Positions 23,043-35,137 of a stretch of DNA of 64,000 bases are shown here, in pieces; the first letter of the stretch is position 1, and each line of letters starts with the position of its first letter. The translations under genes were made by a program, and so were the position numbers. The notes below the pieces were generated by a model. It was not told the DNA's origin, searched no databases, and was given only the letters and a program-made list of their open reading frames with translations. The DNA is from Pomacea canaliculata (lineage: Eukaryota > Mollusca > Gastropoda > Architaenioglossa > Ampullariidae), in NCBI RefSeq assembly GCF_003073045.1, contig NC_037596.1, positions 12,521,950 through 12,585,949 of the forward strand, written 5' to 3'.

Positions 23043-23340
23043 TCAAAATCCGTCAGGTGGGTAAAAAAGAAACATTAATGTGCCAAGAGATTGTAGCATT
23101 GACAGTGATGAAAACAAATAAAAATGTAAAGGAGAAAAACACAGATTCTTGAATGTCAGAAAACAAGGCATGCATAGCATGTTATCTGTAGCAAACTGAG
23201 ACTCTATTTTGGGCTTGTGCTTCAGCTTGACCCAACGGATAGCATCACGGACCTCTCTATGTACCAATCTTCTGTCGTGGGCAGAACCCGTGAAGAACAC
23301 ACGTTTCTTTTTGTTAATCACGGCTTTTAGGCCCTAGGTC
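23043..23340 (-). mobile_element. LINE fragment (pre-RT region)
   Basis: The minus-strand frame reads LKAVINKKKRVFFTGSAHDR, then LVHREVRDAIRW and IESQFATDNM. This matches in style the conserved segment before the reverse transcriptase of Rex1/Babar-like LINEs (a 'PWIT' block, then a basic REVRxAIR helix). It is short, degenerate and isolated. Assignment is from pattern memory. Confidence 0.5.
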
Positions 23341-23621
23341 ACCCAAGGTTTGTTGTTAGGATAAAACATAAACTGCTTTGATGGACTGGTGCAATCTACA
23401 CTTTTTTACTCCTAACTTTTACTCCTAACTGTGCGTCAAATGTCTGTATGAGTATGTATGCCTGCCCTTGTGAGCGATGACAAATTTCTGTCCTGGGTCT
23501 CCTGGACAGACAATACAGTCTGTTTTGATTTGATTTTTTATTTGATAGTCTTGTGACTGGATTCATCTGTCAGGTTAGTGTAAGATATTCTGTTTCCATT
23601 TTAACTGACGGGGCTGGGGAT

Positions 23622-23825
23622 TGTGGTGTCTTCCACCGAGCCAGCATCTACAGCTATGTCTCGGCAAGGCAGCCAGCCCTGTAAACAGATGCCACTTGAA
23701 AGAAAGAACAGTGTGCCCGAGACGAGAGCTGAACCCAGAGCAGCCAGCCCTCACTGTATTGGTGACAGACGCTAATCGTTGTACTTCGAGACCGCCCAAT
23801 ACCACTGACAGAACATTATCCTATA
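23622..23825 (-). repeat. SINE-like repeat, possibly tRNA-derived
   Basis: On the minus strand the block contains GGGTTCAGCTCTCG, resembling a pol III B box, preceded about 40 bases upstream by an A-box-like ACAACGATTAGCGTCTG. A close copy lies at 54953-55150. Both belong to the duplicated segment. The tRNA head is diverged, so the call is tentative. Confidence 0.35.
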
Positions 23826-24329
23826 TTTAACGTAGCACATGCTTTTATGGTATCAGATATACCAATTATTTATTCAGTGCTATGAGATAAATATAATTTC
23901 TAATGTAGTGACATTTTTAAATGTTTATTGTAAAATTTGTGCTAGGTTTTTGCAGTCTTTTTCTTCACAATGTATTTCCTTTTAACTTTGTATTCTGTTA
24001 GTTACTGGCACAGCTAACTCCAACTAACTTTTTTTTCACAATACTGACATGTACAACGCACACAATCATACATATAAATAGTTGGAGATTTAAACAACAC
24101 ACAAAAATACAAGTATCATAGTAAACACATAAGATAATATTACCTTCAAACATGGCAATCTAATACAATATAAAAAGTTTTATTACAAATAGTACCTTTA
24201 TTTAACCAATCACATGACTAAATGAAAGCAGCAATTTCCCAAAAGATGTTTGTGTGTTATTGCTAACACCTTGTATTTTATTGTAATGTATCTTTGCGGT
24301 TTGTTTCTTTATAAGACTGACATCGTCTT

Positions 24330-24450
24330 TTTCCACACTCTTTTTATGGGGAAGCACTTGGTACAGATAAACTCTCATGATTGTACAATATTTTGGGTCT
24401 GGTTAATACTGGCGAAAGGTGCTATACAAATGCAATTATTATTGTATTAA
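24330..24450 (+). repeat. SINE-tail-like sequence
   Basis: Ends AGGTGCTATACAAATGCAATTATTATTGTATTA, a form typical of invertebrate SINE/LINE 3' tails. The copy at 55680-55770 has the same ending. No clear 5' head. Confidence 0.3.
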
Positions 24451-25474
24451 ATATAACTGCTGTTTTGGTTACCCATGTATTCTATAGCCTGAAGCTTAGT
24501 GATTAAGTGTTTTATGTCTCTAGTCTGTCACTATTAGCTCGTGTATTAGTGTTATATCTTCAGTTAGCATAGACAGGGAAAACCGTTTTGCTTGAGATGC
24601 TGTAGATATGTGTTGGGGTGGGATGGGGAAGGTCATTCATGTTTGGTTTTTATGCATGTATGTATATGCCAAAATAACCATGCATATACAAATGTACAAT
24701 GTTTTTAAATATTATATAGATAATAGATCACAGAATCAAACACATCCATGATGATTTAAAATCATCTGTATTCAGATATAATACAACAGAAGGAATTATT
24801 AAAAGACGAATGAATTTATATTTCGATTCTGATTTAGATAATGTGTGATCAACACGCAACTCAGAATAAATTCTATACAGAAAGCGATTAACAAAGATGA
24901 TAGAAGTCTAAGAAAAAAACAATGCCAGCTATTTTATAATATACTAAGGAATAATGGTAAGTAATACGACGGTGAATCCTTTTAAAAATCTTTTTACGAG
25001 ATGTGTAATGTTGAATCACATCTCATGGGTGTTAGGTATTCCCTGAATCCTTGGATAGACCTTATGTTCTCCATGTTGACATCTAAAGGTGCATCCTTGG
25101 TTCACGAAAACAAGGGGCCTTGGAATGACTTAGCCCATTAATATTAATATTGTCTACTTTGGCTTATTCTGATTGTCTTAAGTGTGGTTTTGTATGTCAT
25201 CGTGATGGTGACATAGCATTTTGAGTGAAAGGGGAGGTTGATTAACAGTAGGGACAGGTGAATATATTCTGTGCAAGAAAATGTAGATAAATTGAAGTCA
25301 TGTACATTTTGTAGATATGAACAGCATTGCTTAAGTTTTTAAAATGCTCAACATAATTACAATCTGGAAATTTATTCTGGATATTAGTACAGGATAAGAT
25401 TGTATACCTGCTTTTCTCGTAATAAATGTCAGCCAAAAGCCAAAAAGAATCTCGAAATAAAATTCTGAAAAATC

Positions 25475-25650
25475 TTATGCACATTTTGTTATAAAGTTTG
25501 TATAATGTATGAAAAAAACTAGGCAGTGTGAGAGAAGATGACAAATACTCTTTTGCCTCTGTATTACTTTAATAGAGGGAGAACACTTTGTGTCCACACA
25601 CCCTGTAAATGAAACCACAGCTACATCTAGTTGGAAGCCATGTACTCCCC
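25475..25650 (-). CDS. M2 possible terminal exon
   Basis: Acceptor TATTTCTTTAACAG with a long pyrimidine tract. Phase 1 gives GVHGFQLDVAVVSFTG, then CVDTKCSPSIKVIQRQ, and continues to TAA, 58 codons in all. The copy in M3 (56981-56824) is open but differs in its last residues. A further copy near 61540-61440 has a stop after nine codons. Open frame and acceptor are the only support; it could be non-coding conserved duplicate sequence. Confidence 0.3.
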
Positions 25651-28600
25651 CTGTTAAAGAAATACAGAGGTGTAATAAAAAAGTAAACATACATATAAAC
25701 ATGCAGGACCAACACAATGTTACTCTGAAAATCAACTAGTAAGATATGTTCCACATGCCATCATGTCAGTTTGTGTGTGTGTGTGTTTTAAAGCTAAGCA
25801 ATAAATTCTGGTATAGTTCTCGCATTAAACTTTCAACATAAAAAACAATTGGCCTGTACTCAGATCATCTCCATTTGTCTTTCTTTCATGTACCAGATCT
25901 TACACTTATATAACAGTTCCTTTTCAATTCGCAAACATTTTTTCAACAGTCAGACCTCAAACAGTGAAATGCTCTTCGACGCTTGCTTTCAATTTATAAA
26001 TTGTTCATTACAACAAAACAGTAATCACGACCATTGGTCTCGGCATCAACCTCTCATTGCCTTTTAGCTTGTCTGTAACAGGCTGTACAGTGGCTGGGAA
26101 AATCTTTTCCCTCCAGAATTTTATAGAATATATTAGAATATTTTGTTTTTATTCCAGTGGCTGGGGCGAACTCGTGATTGTATAACTAGGTCTGAGTTGA
26201 TCAGTCCATCAACATCCCATTACAGAATGGTGTCTCCTGTTAAACATAACATAAACGGTAATGTACACAATTTACATCCCTGTGTACTGCCAATGTCACT
26301 GCCTTTCAAACAATCCATTCTGTTCCCACACCAGCACACTAACATACATACGCGCACTCACACACAAACAAACACACATTCCCCGTATTGTTTGCCAAGA
26401 AATTCATGCTAATGAAGCTTAGTTTCGAGTCTGTTGGATGAGCAACTCTAATGTAATTAATAAAGGTTCTTACTATGACCATACTTCTGAGGCTTGGGTT
26501 TCATAAGTGTTATCTGTGTCCAGCAATCGTACTGTAGGGCTAATCATGTCCGAGACTTATTAATCTTATCCACTATGTATTAGGTGTAGACTCGCCAGTG
26601 ACTCACCAGCTTCTCCAACAGTTCTACAAACAGTCCTCTTCACCATGAGCCTTGTCTAAAGGCCCCTGAGCGAATGTTAACTCAAAGAAGCAGACTTTTC
26701 CAGATTTCTTCTTACAAACAGCGGTCTCTCTGTTGGTGATGGAAGTAAAGTTTGATTACATTGACCAGGCTTCTATTTTGCTAGAGGAACAGTCAGCCAG
26801 TTAAAGTCTCTCCCAGTGAAAAGTAAACACTTTCTGTCTGTATTTCTAAGAGAGTTAGTAGACAACACACTATCTACTTGCTGTTTTCTTATGTTACTGG
26901 TGCTCAACCTTTTCTCACCCGAGGGGCGAATTGGACATGATAGAAAATATCGCTGGCCAGAACTTGGCAGTTTTGTCCAGAATCATGACAAAGTTAAAAC
27001 TGAAATTTTGTTGTGTCTGGTTAAAGAGTGGGCCCTTGGTTGGGCGTCTGTCTAATTCTGTCGTTTTCTTATGACTATTCTAAATCTAGGTCTCTTATAT
27101 GTATATAATACTAAATCTACGTATCTTATATATATATACATTTTATTCCTTATACCATCTTCCATTTGTCTGTCAAGCAGCTCCCTCTTTCCCTGGTTAC
27201 CTAATTCATTCTTCTGTCCACTCCTGCATACTTCTTCTCCAGTTCATTATTTCTTCTGTCGGGTAGGTAAGGCCACTAATGTATGTATTATGTCATATAT
27301 AACATTAGCCAAACTGTTTTATACTACCACAAGATGGAATTAGGTGAATGAAATTTAGTGTTGAAAAATAGATGCAGTAAAGATGAGAAAATATTTGCCT
27401 GATGAAATTCACATAAAACCATTTTAATATTTAAAATGTGTATCGTCTTTTTGTTAGTATTTGAAATAGCAAAATCTTTATCATTTGACTGCAAAAAAGC
27501 TGAAAGCCTCTGGTATCATACGGTTGAACACCCGATTGTCACGACTGCAGTGAGAACGGAAACTCCGAGGGTCACAACCTCACCTCGGGGTACGATCTCT
27601 ATGCCACTCTGCCCTCCAGCTTTGTTTCACGGATGCCTCGCTTCCTTCTCCGTAATCGTCTCTCTCACTTTGTACAATAAATTGCTTTGTGTTGGAGGTC
27701 ATTTCCTAACAACAATCCAACCAGTAAACCAAGGAAACCATGCTGACAGGAAACCTATGTATTTCTGCTCTAAGAAAATTTAACACGTTTATTAGTTAAT
27801 TATTACTTATTATTATTAACACGTTTAAGTTAAATTTTTTAAATGAAAACAAGTGTTTAAAAAAATTAAATTCAGAACTTCGTTAATAAGTCTAAATTTC
27901 AATCATGCTTAAAATAGATATATGTCAGGAAAATTGACTGTACTTACCAAGGAATGCTGTCGTTGATGCATTTCGTTCCTCATACCACTGACGCGTACAT
28001 ACATCCAATATGTCTGTCGGTGTTCATACCATGCGGCGACTTATAAACTTAGTAAACGCGCTTAGAGCTCTTGCGAAACAGTGAGAGTTTAGCTTCTGTT
28101 TCTTAAACTCAGAAGCACATAAGTCTTACATTATTACATTAAAATGTTTTAAAAAACCGGCAGTTATTTTAACATGAACTCCTCTGCTGTCGCACTTCAG
28201 ACGCAAAAAGCAAGTCGGATAACCCATTCTCTGCCATTTCTTCCCCCTAATTTTATCTAATTCAGAAAATCAAATTGGAGCTAGTGACTTCATTTTTTTC
28301 AATATCACAAGCTAAAATAGAAAATTATAGTAAAATATGACAATAAGGATTACCTTTTATTTATTAATACAATAATAAAAAGCTAAATTAAAAAAAATGA
28401 ACTTAACCACTGTTTTAAGAGTTGTTGAATTACACATACGCGTTTGAGGATGACGGATATTAGGACACGAGCATCATTTGCATATCACATGGTATCGGAG
28501 TTGGCTGGAAACAGATATTTCAGCCGAGACGACTCGGATAGTCTAGCTCAGACTATCAAACTAGGTTCACCCCTTTCTGTTTACTATATTTTTTAATTAA

Positions 28601-31600
28601 AAGTGAAAACGATTAAAAAACATAAAGCTGATAAAAAAAACTAATAAAAAGTTAATCAAAATATTATGTTTACAAAAATAACTCACTTGGTAAGTTTCCT
28701 CTTACATTTTCGTACGGATATCTGCTCCCATCTGTACGCCTAAATATTAATTAAAAGATAATTATGTGTATAGACAATAAAACCATGAGCTGTCAAACAG
28801 GGCAAAAACTCTATCGTTCTATGACTAGACTTTTAAAGTGGACAGGAACATGTGCAGCCTTGATCACAGTTTTTCAAATAATATGCGCACATTGTAGCAG
28901 CTTCATGCTATATATCACAATATTATCTGGCACTCTGGATATTGCATGATATTTTGCGTGCGCCCGTGTCTGTTGTTGTTTGTTTGGGATTTTCTGTAAA
29001 GGTCCATGAGTCTGTCTATAGGACCTGGATAATGTGCGATACAAATTTGCTGTATTATTATTATTAAGAACATTGCAATATTCCAATACATGACTCTTGC
29101 AAAGCATTTAGCATGCAGTACTTATGGTTTTATGGGTTGGAAAGGAAATGGCGACAAGTGCAACATGCTTCAAACAATATTTCAAACTCATTGGACATTT
29201 GGCAAAGGATGCTGCCTTCTAGAATTTTTGCGTTTTAATAAAGAGTGTAAAATGAAAGTGAAGAAATAACCGTGAACCCTCATATTAAGAATTTGTTAAG
29301 GCCGCAAGCAGCAAACATCTGACTCAGTCACTAGATTCCTCTCATCAAACCGTCGTGAGATATGCATCCAGACTCTAATTAGCGGGTAGAGCGTGCAAAG
29401 TTCTATATGTACTTGTATTTGATTATTATGGAGAAAAGTACTGGCAGGCATTAGTTTACAAAGTAAGGTGCACGTACCGAGTTCTTTCTGCTGAAAAAAA
29501 ATTTAAAAAGAAACCAAAACACAGAAATCAGCGTAAATTTATACATTGTTAGGGAATGAAGCACACAACTCTTAGAGTCGAAAAATGCAAAATATATTAA
29601 AAAAGACTTTCTAAAATAGTTGATAATGGTATTATGTCAGCATTGAAGACAGATTATTCAATTACAAAATGTAGGAAATTGGAAATTAACTTGGAAAAGG
29701 TTATAAAAATATGCTTCCAAATTTTTTTCGGTAGTTATCTCTTTAAGTCGCAGAGCTTCCAAGACTGCAAATGTATTATTCTGAATTGAATATAAAAAAT
29801 TGGATCACATTCACAACTTTGACTCCAAGGCTACATTCTGACACTCTAAAAACATATCTGTTCACAAAGTACTATCCCTGAATTACTATCCTTAACTCCA
29901 TGGCAGTATGTCCGTCAGGCTAACTGCCATCTATCGACTCCGTCTTACACTGTTTATAGTATCTACATCCCTTTATACCTTCATCCATCTTACCATGTCT
30001 CATCTCTTTGAACTTTCTAATGGCAAAAGTAGTAACTACAGCAATCAAAACAACAGTCACCACTATGCCGTACACGAGTTCAATGTTTATTGTTTTCCCT
30101 GAAGCTGGCGGTCGTTCTGGAGCTGAAACAACAAAAAATTATATTTTCTAATACGCGAAGAACTTTTTTTAGTGTAATTTGTCACTGGTAGTTCAACAGA
30201 ACCATTGAAGTTAGTGTTAGTACATCAGATAATACAACTATATATATATAGTAAACTCTGCCTTTTAACATTTCATATCACTAAATATCACAGGACAGAA
30301 GAAATGCACTTGTATTCCTTGACTATATGAAAAAATCACTTTTCTTACTTATGTCCATAACAAATTTTGTGAACTTAAACAAGTGGCCAAAAATCATCCT
30401 TCAAGTTATGTTTTTAATGGTTCGCTTACTTGATCCATTTAAGGCAAAAAAGATTGGGTTGGAAGAACCCCAGTCATTGCTGAGAGTCAATGTCCAGCTT
30501 CCACATAAACTGTCCTCTTCCTTCTCAAGCGGAAGACTCAGGACGAGGTCAGGTGGATGACCAGTGAGAGTGCAGTTCACTTCCTCTCGGTGTAATGTTT
30601 TATAGAGACTGATGTCAAGAGACATCCTTTGACTGCTGTGGTGTGAGCCTTGACACCAAAGGTTACAGTGTCAACAGCAGGATCAACAATTTTTGTTGAC
30701 TTGTCAACAAACTGAGGACGACCTGGGACGATTGAAAAAAACATGTTCTTAAAAGTTAGGTAGTTACTTATTTTAAACAGACCAAAATATGTGAAAACTA
30801 AGAATCAATAAGATCGTTTAATTATAAAAAGTTTCAACGGTGTAAGCATTTCAAAAATCCTTTTTAACATTTTGGATAAATTAAATTCTATCACAAAAAT
30901 ATATAGTTTTGGTCAGCAGTTTTGTTCTGAACTTTCAAGTTAATTGCAGTTAAGCCATTTTTCATATTATAGAAACGTCTTTACATAATATTTTTGTGCA
31001 AAATATGGCTTTCTATGTGAGTACTTTCTTTAATAATATACATAATTTTGGGTTTATTTCTTAAACCTTTTTTCCATTTATACTGATATCATAAGGATGA
31101 CCAAGAACTTTTTGTGACTTTACTAAATTTAGTAAATTTATTGCCATCCTCTTGCTTACATGCATGCAGCAAGGTTAATAATATGGCATTACCTGAGAAT
31201 GTAACTAGCTATCTTCCTCAGCTCAGTTATTGCAGTTGTTTGTCTACATGATATACAGCATAGGTGCCAGAAAAATCCTGATAAGTGTTTTTAGTAATAT
31301 AAGTATCAAATAACTACTGCTTACAAAACTTTTTGCCCTGTTTCTATGACAACGCCACTGTAAAAACCCTCGTCAAAAAATCCACAAAACCAACTGATGT
31401 GCCAGTTTAGAAAGTTTTATACCTACACGAGATTTCAAAAGCTAAATGCTTATATAAACAAGCAGAGAGAATATTACATTAATGTGTAAGTGTGTGTAAA
31501 CACTGAAGTTTGTTTACTTACACTTGACGAGTATTGTCACGGACATATTATGTTGCGACCCGTTGCCTTCACACCTGACGACTGGCCAGTCGTCTTCACA

Positions 31601-34291
31601 CCGGGCAGTAAGAGAGGACCTAAGGTGTCCTTCAGAACTAGAGGAATTCAGCTTAGTTCCATGTTTATCCAGCAAATAAAAGTGAGCTGGCGGATTGCCC
31701 TTCTCAAAGAAGCAGGAGGCATTGACCACCTTGCCTTCATCGATGATGACATAATCGCCTCCGTCCACAGTCAGACTCGTGACTTTCGGTGGGTCTGCAC
31801 ACACGAAGGAAAGAATAGAAGGGGAATAAAATAACACGAAAATATTGTGTGCGAATGCGTTTCTAATGTATGGAAGTTCCATCACCTACTCACCTAGTCT
31901 ATGTAAGGACATGTATATGTGTATGATTGATTCGAAGATTATTGTGACAATGGATAAATGTCTGTTGGTATATTTGCCTTCTTCTGTCATATTCTTTTGC
32001 AGTGTGTGTGTGTATGTGTGCGCGCGTTGTTCCTGTGTGGGTGTGATTTTATTTCTCGATAAGTTTGCACCCCAAAACATTCTTCGTGCTAAGAGCTCTA
32101 CTGATAGAAGTCACTAATGACGATGTATTAATAAAAGTCTTGAAAAAGTATTGCCAGGGGATAGTACAGAAATAAAAGAGAAAACGCGTAGACCAGTAAA
32201 ACTAACGGTATTTTTATAGACGTGACATCTAAGTGCAAGGATATAGATAGCAATAGATTTCAGTTTGAAATATCTAAAGTTTCAGAAGGTAAAAAAAACC
32301 CCACTGAACTTTGCCCTCCAAAGTGCGTATATGGCAACAATGCTCACAAAACTATAAAGCTGAAACATTTGCAATATTTCACTCGAGTGTCTAACTAAAG
32401 TCTGTCTTCTTATCTTCCTATATGCGGACAGAGACTTGAAAAAATAGCCATGAAGGTGAAATGCAGTTTAGGATTATTTTTGTGTTATCAATACCACATC
32501 ATAAATACAAGAGTAGAAAATACCCCCTGACGAAGATAAAAACAAGTTAAAGTGAGACATGTAAATGTCATTGCAGCATTACAATAAATATCATCAATGA
32601 ACAGTAGCAGAAGGTTAAAGAAGACAACACCAAACAAGGGTAGAAATACTCTATGAGTGAACTGGCCTCTCAATAAATTCATCGCAGAACAGACAAAATT
32701 GGCGAAGGTTGTTAGTGACATCGTCACGTGACCACTAATAGTGACAAATGTATGTGCATAGACTCGTTTTTTTACTGAGTCACATGGTTTCGAAAATATA
32801 TTGTGGCCTAAAGTGGCCCTTTAACGAATACTTAATATTCTTGAACAATTTGTTAAGACTTTTTTTGAAAAAAACATTTTAATTCTTCTACTATCTAAAA
32901 TTGGTTAAGTAATAAATGTGCTGGTGCCTATGTCTTTGTGTTCTTTCTTAGGTTGTAATTGCTATTTAAGGGTCATCGTCTTCTGTACAAAAATGAAAGT
33001 ATCCAGAATAGAAAAACTTGCATGATAACCGTCTGTTCTCCTTAAACTATAAAAAAAGAGAGTACTGCCAGTGATACTGAGTATTTGATCTGGTAAAACC
33101 ACAAATTAACATTACTGCTCCTCGAAAGTGTCCTTTGTACCTAGTTATAGTCGAACTTATGTACACATATTTTTAAAGACTTTTCTGTACATGAATGTTT
33201 GAAATTATTACTTACACAACACCTCAACGCGTATAAGTCTGGTAGGTTTGGGTATCCCACCTCTGCCAGTGGAGAGGATCATCGCACTCAGTGACCTGGT
33301 GACGACCTGAGAGATGTTGATGTCTAAAGCCACCACAGAGCTGCTCACGTGTCGTTGTTCCCAGTAGCAGGTGACTCCTGTCCTCCCACTCAAGTCCGTC
33401 TTAAACTCGGTGCTAAAGTCTTTCTCGTAAATAAATATACATGGAGTTCTCACAGAGTTTCCTTCACAAACCTCATAATGAGCGTTAAACGTGTCTGGAA
33501 CATCAGGACTTGTCGTAACGTTGATGGTGTAGTTGATATTGATAGAACTATATTCTTCTTTACTCAGGCTTTCATTAAAGTTAGAAATCCCACCTGAAAA
33601 AGATAAATGTAAAGATTAGATTAGAAAAGAATATCTGGAATATCTGGAATGTTCAAATGCACATCTAGCCTCTTGCACTAAATTCCTAATTGGTCGCTAG
33701 GCACAGATAATAGCTATCTCTCCAACTGCTCGCCAGTGTAAGAGATTTATGACTGATAAAAATAGAGTATAAAGTAATGATAAGCGAAAATTTCTAAGCA
33801 TTTTGAGTAAAGCCTTTCCTCAGGTAACTTGATGTACGCATTTTATTGTGCCCTTTTACAAAAATATATAGTTTGACATTTCCGAAAATCTTCTGGATTG
33901 TATGCATTAGGAGATACATAATACAGATAACTGTTATAATAGTCATAAAGAGTAGATGCATTTAAGTTAAATATGTGAACACTACAAAGAAAGTCATGAA
34001 ATTAAATAACCTTAATAATTATTCGTGTCATACTTTAATTCACTCTTATTATTTTAATCACTTTAAATAAATTTTCTAATTCTTTGCTTAATTTTATATC
34101 TATACGTGTTGCTTTAAGCAAATTATCTTTGATAAGATTAATTGCTTTAATTATCAGCAACTTTCACTATAAGAACATTATAAAAATGAACCTACAAACA
34201 TAATGAGTCACTACTTACATGTCATCAACAGCGCTCCTTTCAGCAGCGTGAAAAGAATCACAAATGCACAGGAAATCTTAGAAGTGTTCAT
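25475..34291 (-). CDS. Gene M2: putative multi-Ig type I membrane receptor
   Basis: Exons on the minus strand: 34291-34219 (signal peptide), 33593-33216, 31794-31522 (Ig-like), 30722-30430 (Ig-like, frameshifted), 30122-29994 (transmembrane), 29490-29478, 28739-28687 (Tyr motif), 28013-27948, and possibly 25650-25475 (terminal). Almost all have strong GTAAGT-type donors and consistent phases. The order (signal, three extracellular exons, TM, short multi-exon tail) is that of an IgSF receptor. It is head to head with P2 and tail to tail with P1. M1 and M3 are paralogues. The length of 30722-30430 (293 nt) breaks the frame by one base, so this copy may be a pseudogene or carry a sequencing error. 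Confidence 0.7.
26897..27050. mobile_element. Short hAT-like remnant
   Basis: Begins CTGGTGCTCAACCTTTT and ends GGTTGGGCGTCTG, matching the 'GCCCAACCTTTTT...GGTTGGGCATCC' inverted ends of the element at 34698-35137. The cleaner copy at 58204-58358 starts CAGTAGTGCCCAACC. Present after both P genes, so it predates the duplication. Confidence 0.55.
27051..27947. other. M2 intron or 3' region, no exon assigned
   Basis: Aligns with 58359-59235 of M3. A block at about 27500-27660 is conserved in both, but I found no frame that stays open in both with splice sites. Confidence 0.35.
27948..28013 (-). CDS. M2 exon: cytoplasmic tail segment WYEER
   Basis: 66 nt, acceptor ACCGACAG, donor GTAAGT, phase 1-1. 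Encodes ILDVCTRQWYEERNASTTAFL. The M3 copy 59301-59236 is the same length and open in the same frame (ILDVCTRQWYEEQNAQKTVF). This supports coding and keeps the Tyr-Glu-Glu. Confidence 0.6.
28687..28739 (-). CDS. M2 exon: cytoplasmic tail with YENV motif
   Basis: 53 nt, acceptor AATATTTAG, donor GTGAGT. It enters in phase 2 and leaves in phase 1. Encodes RTDGSRYPYENVRGNLP. Tyr-Glu-Asn-Val fits the pYxN consensus bound by GRB2-type SH2 domains (family knowledge). The M3 copy (60020-59968) keeps PYENVRGNLP exactly while residues before it vary. Confidence 0.65.
28960..29075 (+). repeat. SINE-tail-like repeat
   Basis: A block around TAGGACCTGGATAATGTG that ends ACAAATTTGCTGTATTATTATTATTAA, typical of a retroposon 3' end with ATT repeats. 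Matched at 60420-60545 in the M3 copy. Confidence 0.4.
29478..29490 (-). CDS. M2 micro-exon in cytoplasmic tail
   Basis: 13 nt (CAGAAAGAACTCG) between a TTTTTTTCAG acceptor and a GTACGT donor. It takes phase 1 in and phase 2 out, exactly what is needed to link the transmembrane exon to the YENV exon. Its size makes the call dependent on that phase match. Confidence 0.45.
29994..30122 (-). CDS. M2 exon: transmembrane segment
   Basis: 129 nt, acceptor GTTGTTTCAG, donor GTAAGA, phase 1-1. Encodes a Pro-rich membrane-proximal PERPPASGKTINIE, then VYGIVVTVVLIAVVTTFAI as a membrane helix, and RKFKEMRH as basic stop-transfer. Orientation is extracellular to cytosolic. Confidence 0.75.
30430..30722 (-). 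pseudogene. M2 exon: second clear Ig-like domain, frameshifted
   Basis: Acceptor ATCGTCCCAG, donor GTAAGC. The first part reads RPQFVDKSTKIVDPAVDTVT in the expected phase. The second part, MSLDISLYKTLHREEVNCTL onward to LCGSWTLTLSND and LNGS, is in a different frame. The exon is 293 nt, one base short of the 294 needed for phase 1-1. VNCTLTG and the later Cys/Trp fit Ig-like strands. The shift lies near 30630-30650. An alternative acceptor at AAG|GC near 30640 would restore the frame but lose the first strands. Confidence 0.6.
31522..31794 (-). CDS. M2 exon: Ig-like C2-type domain
   Basis: 273 nt, acceptor TGTGTGCAG, donor GTAAGT, phase 1-1. Reads PPKVTSLTVDGGDYVIIDEG, VNASCFFEKGNPPAHFYLLD, then DDWPVVRCEGNGSQHNMSVT. 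The Cys of NASC and of VVRCEGNG fit the B and F strand cysteines of a C2-type Ig domain, with several N-glycosylation sequons. This is the best evidence that the M family belongs to the immunoglobulin superfamily. Confidence 0.8.
31795..33215 (-). other. M2 intron, no feature recognised
   Basis: AT-rich intron between two extracellular exons, with a short TG-rich run near 32000-32040. No RNA gene or element boundary seen. Confidence 0.45.
33216..33593 (-). CDS. M2 exon 2: divergent extracellular domain
   Basis: 378 nt, acceptor TTTTTTCAG, donor GTAAGT, phase 1-1. Paralogous to 2092-1715. It starts GISNFNESLSKEEYSSIN, contains TCYWEQRHVSSSVVALDI and ends RLIRVEVLC. Residues around VCEGNSVRTPCIFIYEKDF differ sharply from the M1 copy, while the C-terminal half is nearly fixed. 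Confidence 0.8.
34219..34291 (-). CDS. M2 exon 1: signal peptide
   Basis: 73 nt from ATG (34291-34289) to donor GTAAGT (34218-34213). Encodes MNTSKISCAFVILFTLLKGA and LLMT, a classic hydrophobic secretory signal. It ends in phase 1, matching exon 2. Confidence 0.8.
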
Positions 34292-34697
34292 GGCGAAGTT
34301 TTCAGTAAGGTCTAGTTGTTGTCTTCAACTGTCAAGGAAGTTATAACCGGAATATTACCACAGGATGCAAGCATTCACCCAATCATCCAGTCTGTATGAG
34401 TTTCAGTTTACGCGTATATTTATCTGCAGGTTAACCACATTCTATCTGGGTTTCACATCCTCGTCATTGAATGCGAATCTACCAGTGGGAACATAACGGT
34501 GAGTGGGAAACTCATGTCCATGCAATAAATAATATGCAAAACCAAAAAATGCGTAAAACTAAAAATAGTCGTTAAATCACGCTCAGAAAGTCATGATCAA
34601 AGGAGCACTGCTAACGGTAATTAACAATTAAATAAAGCAGAGGCTTACGGTGCACCGACTAGTCAAATGGGCCTAGGCTTTATTTTATAGACTAGAG

Positions 34698-35137
34698 CAC
34701 TGATGCCCAACCTTTTTCGGCCTGCGGGCTATACACATTTCCGATATGCGTGTCACGGGCCGCTTCACCGCAAAAATACAAAAATAATAAAAAAAATAGA
34801 GCAGATACCTTTTTTTATTAGAAATAAGTTGTACTTGCCATTAATTATGTAGTAATTAGTGGGATATTTGAAGTTGTTTACCCGAAACCAACTTCTGAAT
34901 GTCCGGCTACATCGTAGAGACACAAAGTCGGAGCACTGAATCGAATTGTTCGTCAATAGAAAAAAAGATTGAGAGACGCCTTTACGTAGGATAAATACTT
35001 CTTCTTCCCTTTTTTTCGTTTTTTTAGGTTTTTTTTTTTTTTTTCTTTATTACTAACATGCCGATTTCCTGCACTGTGGGCAGAAGTGTCGCGGTCCGGA
35101 TTTCACCGCGTCGCGGGCCGCAGGTTGGGCATCCCTG
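34698..35137. mobile_element. hAT-type non-autonomous element
   Basis: Left end CACTGATGCCCAACC pairs with right end GGTTGGGCATCCCTG. Flanks GACTAGAG (34690-34697) and GACTAGAA (35138-35145) are an 8-bp target duplication with one change. The interior has GGGCCGC blocks at both ends and a long T run. It inserted into the locus repeat, whose uninterrupted form (TAGACTAGAAGAT) occurs at 37118. Confidence 0.85.

Larger units (their letters stand above)
20896..25240. other. Intergenic DNA between P1 and M2
   Basis: Aligns with 53966-56570 downstream of P2. About 1.69 kb (21929-23621) has no counterpart after P2 at 54953. A third partial copy near 60590-60650 retains its left part, so the segment was probably deleted there. 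Apart from the repeats listed separately, no gene was recognised. Confidence 0.45.
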
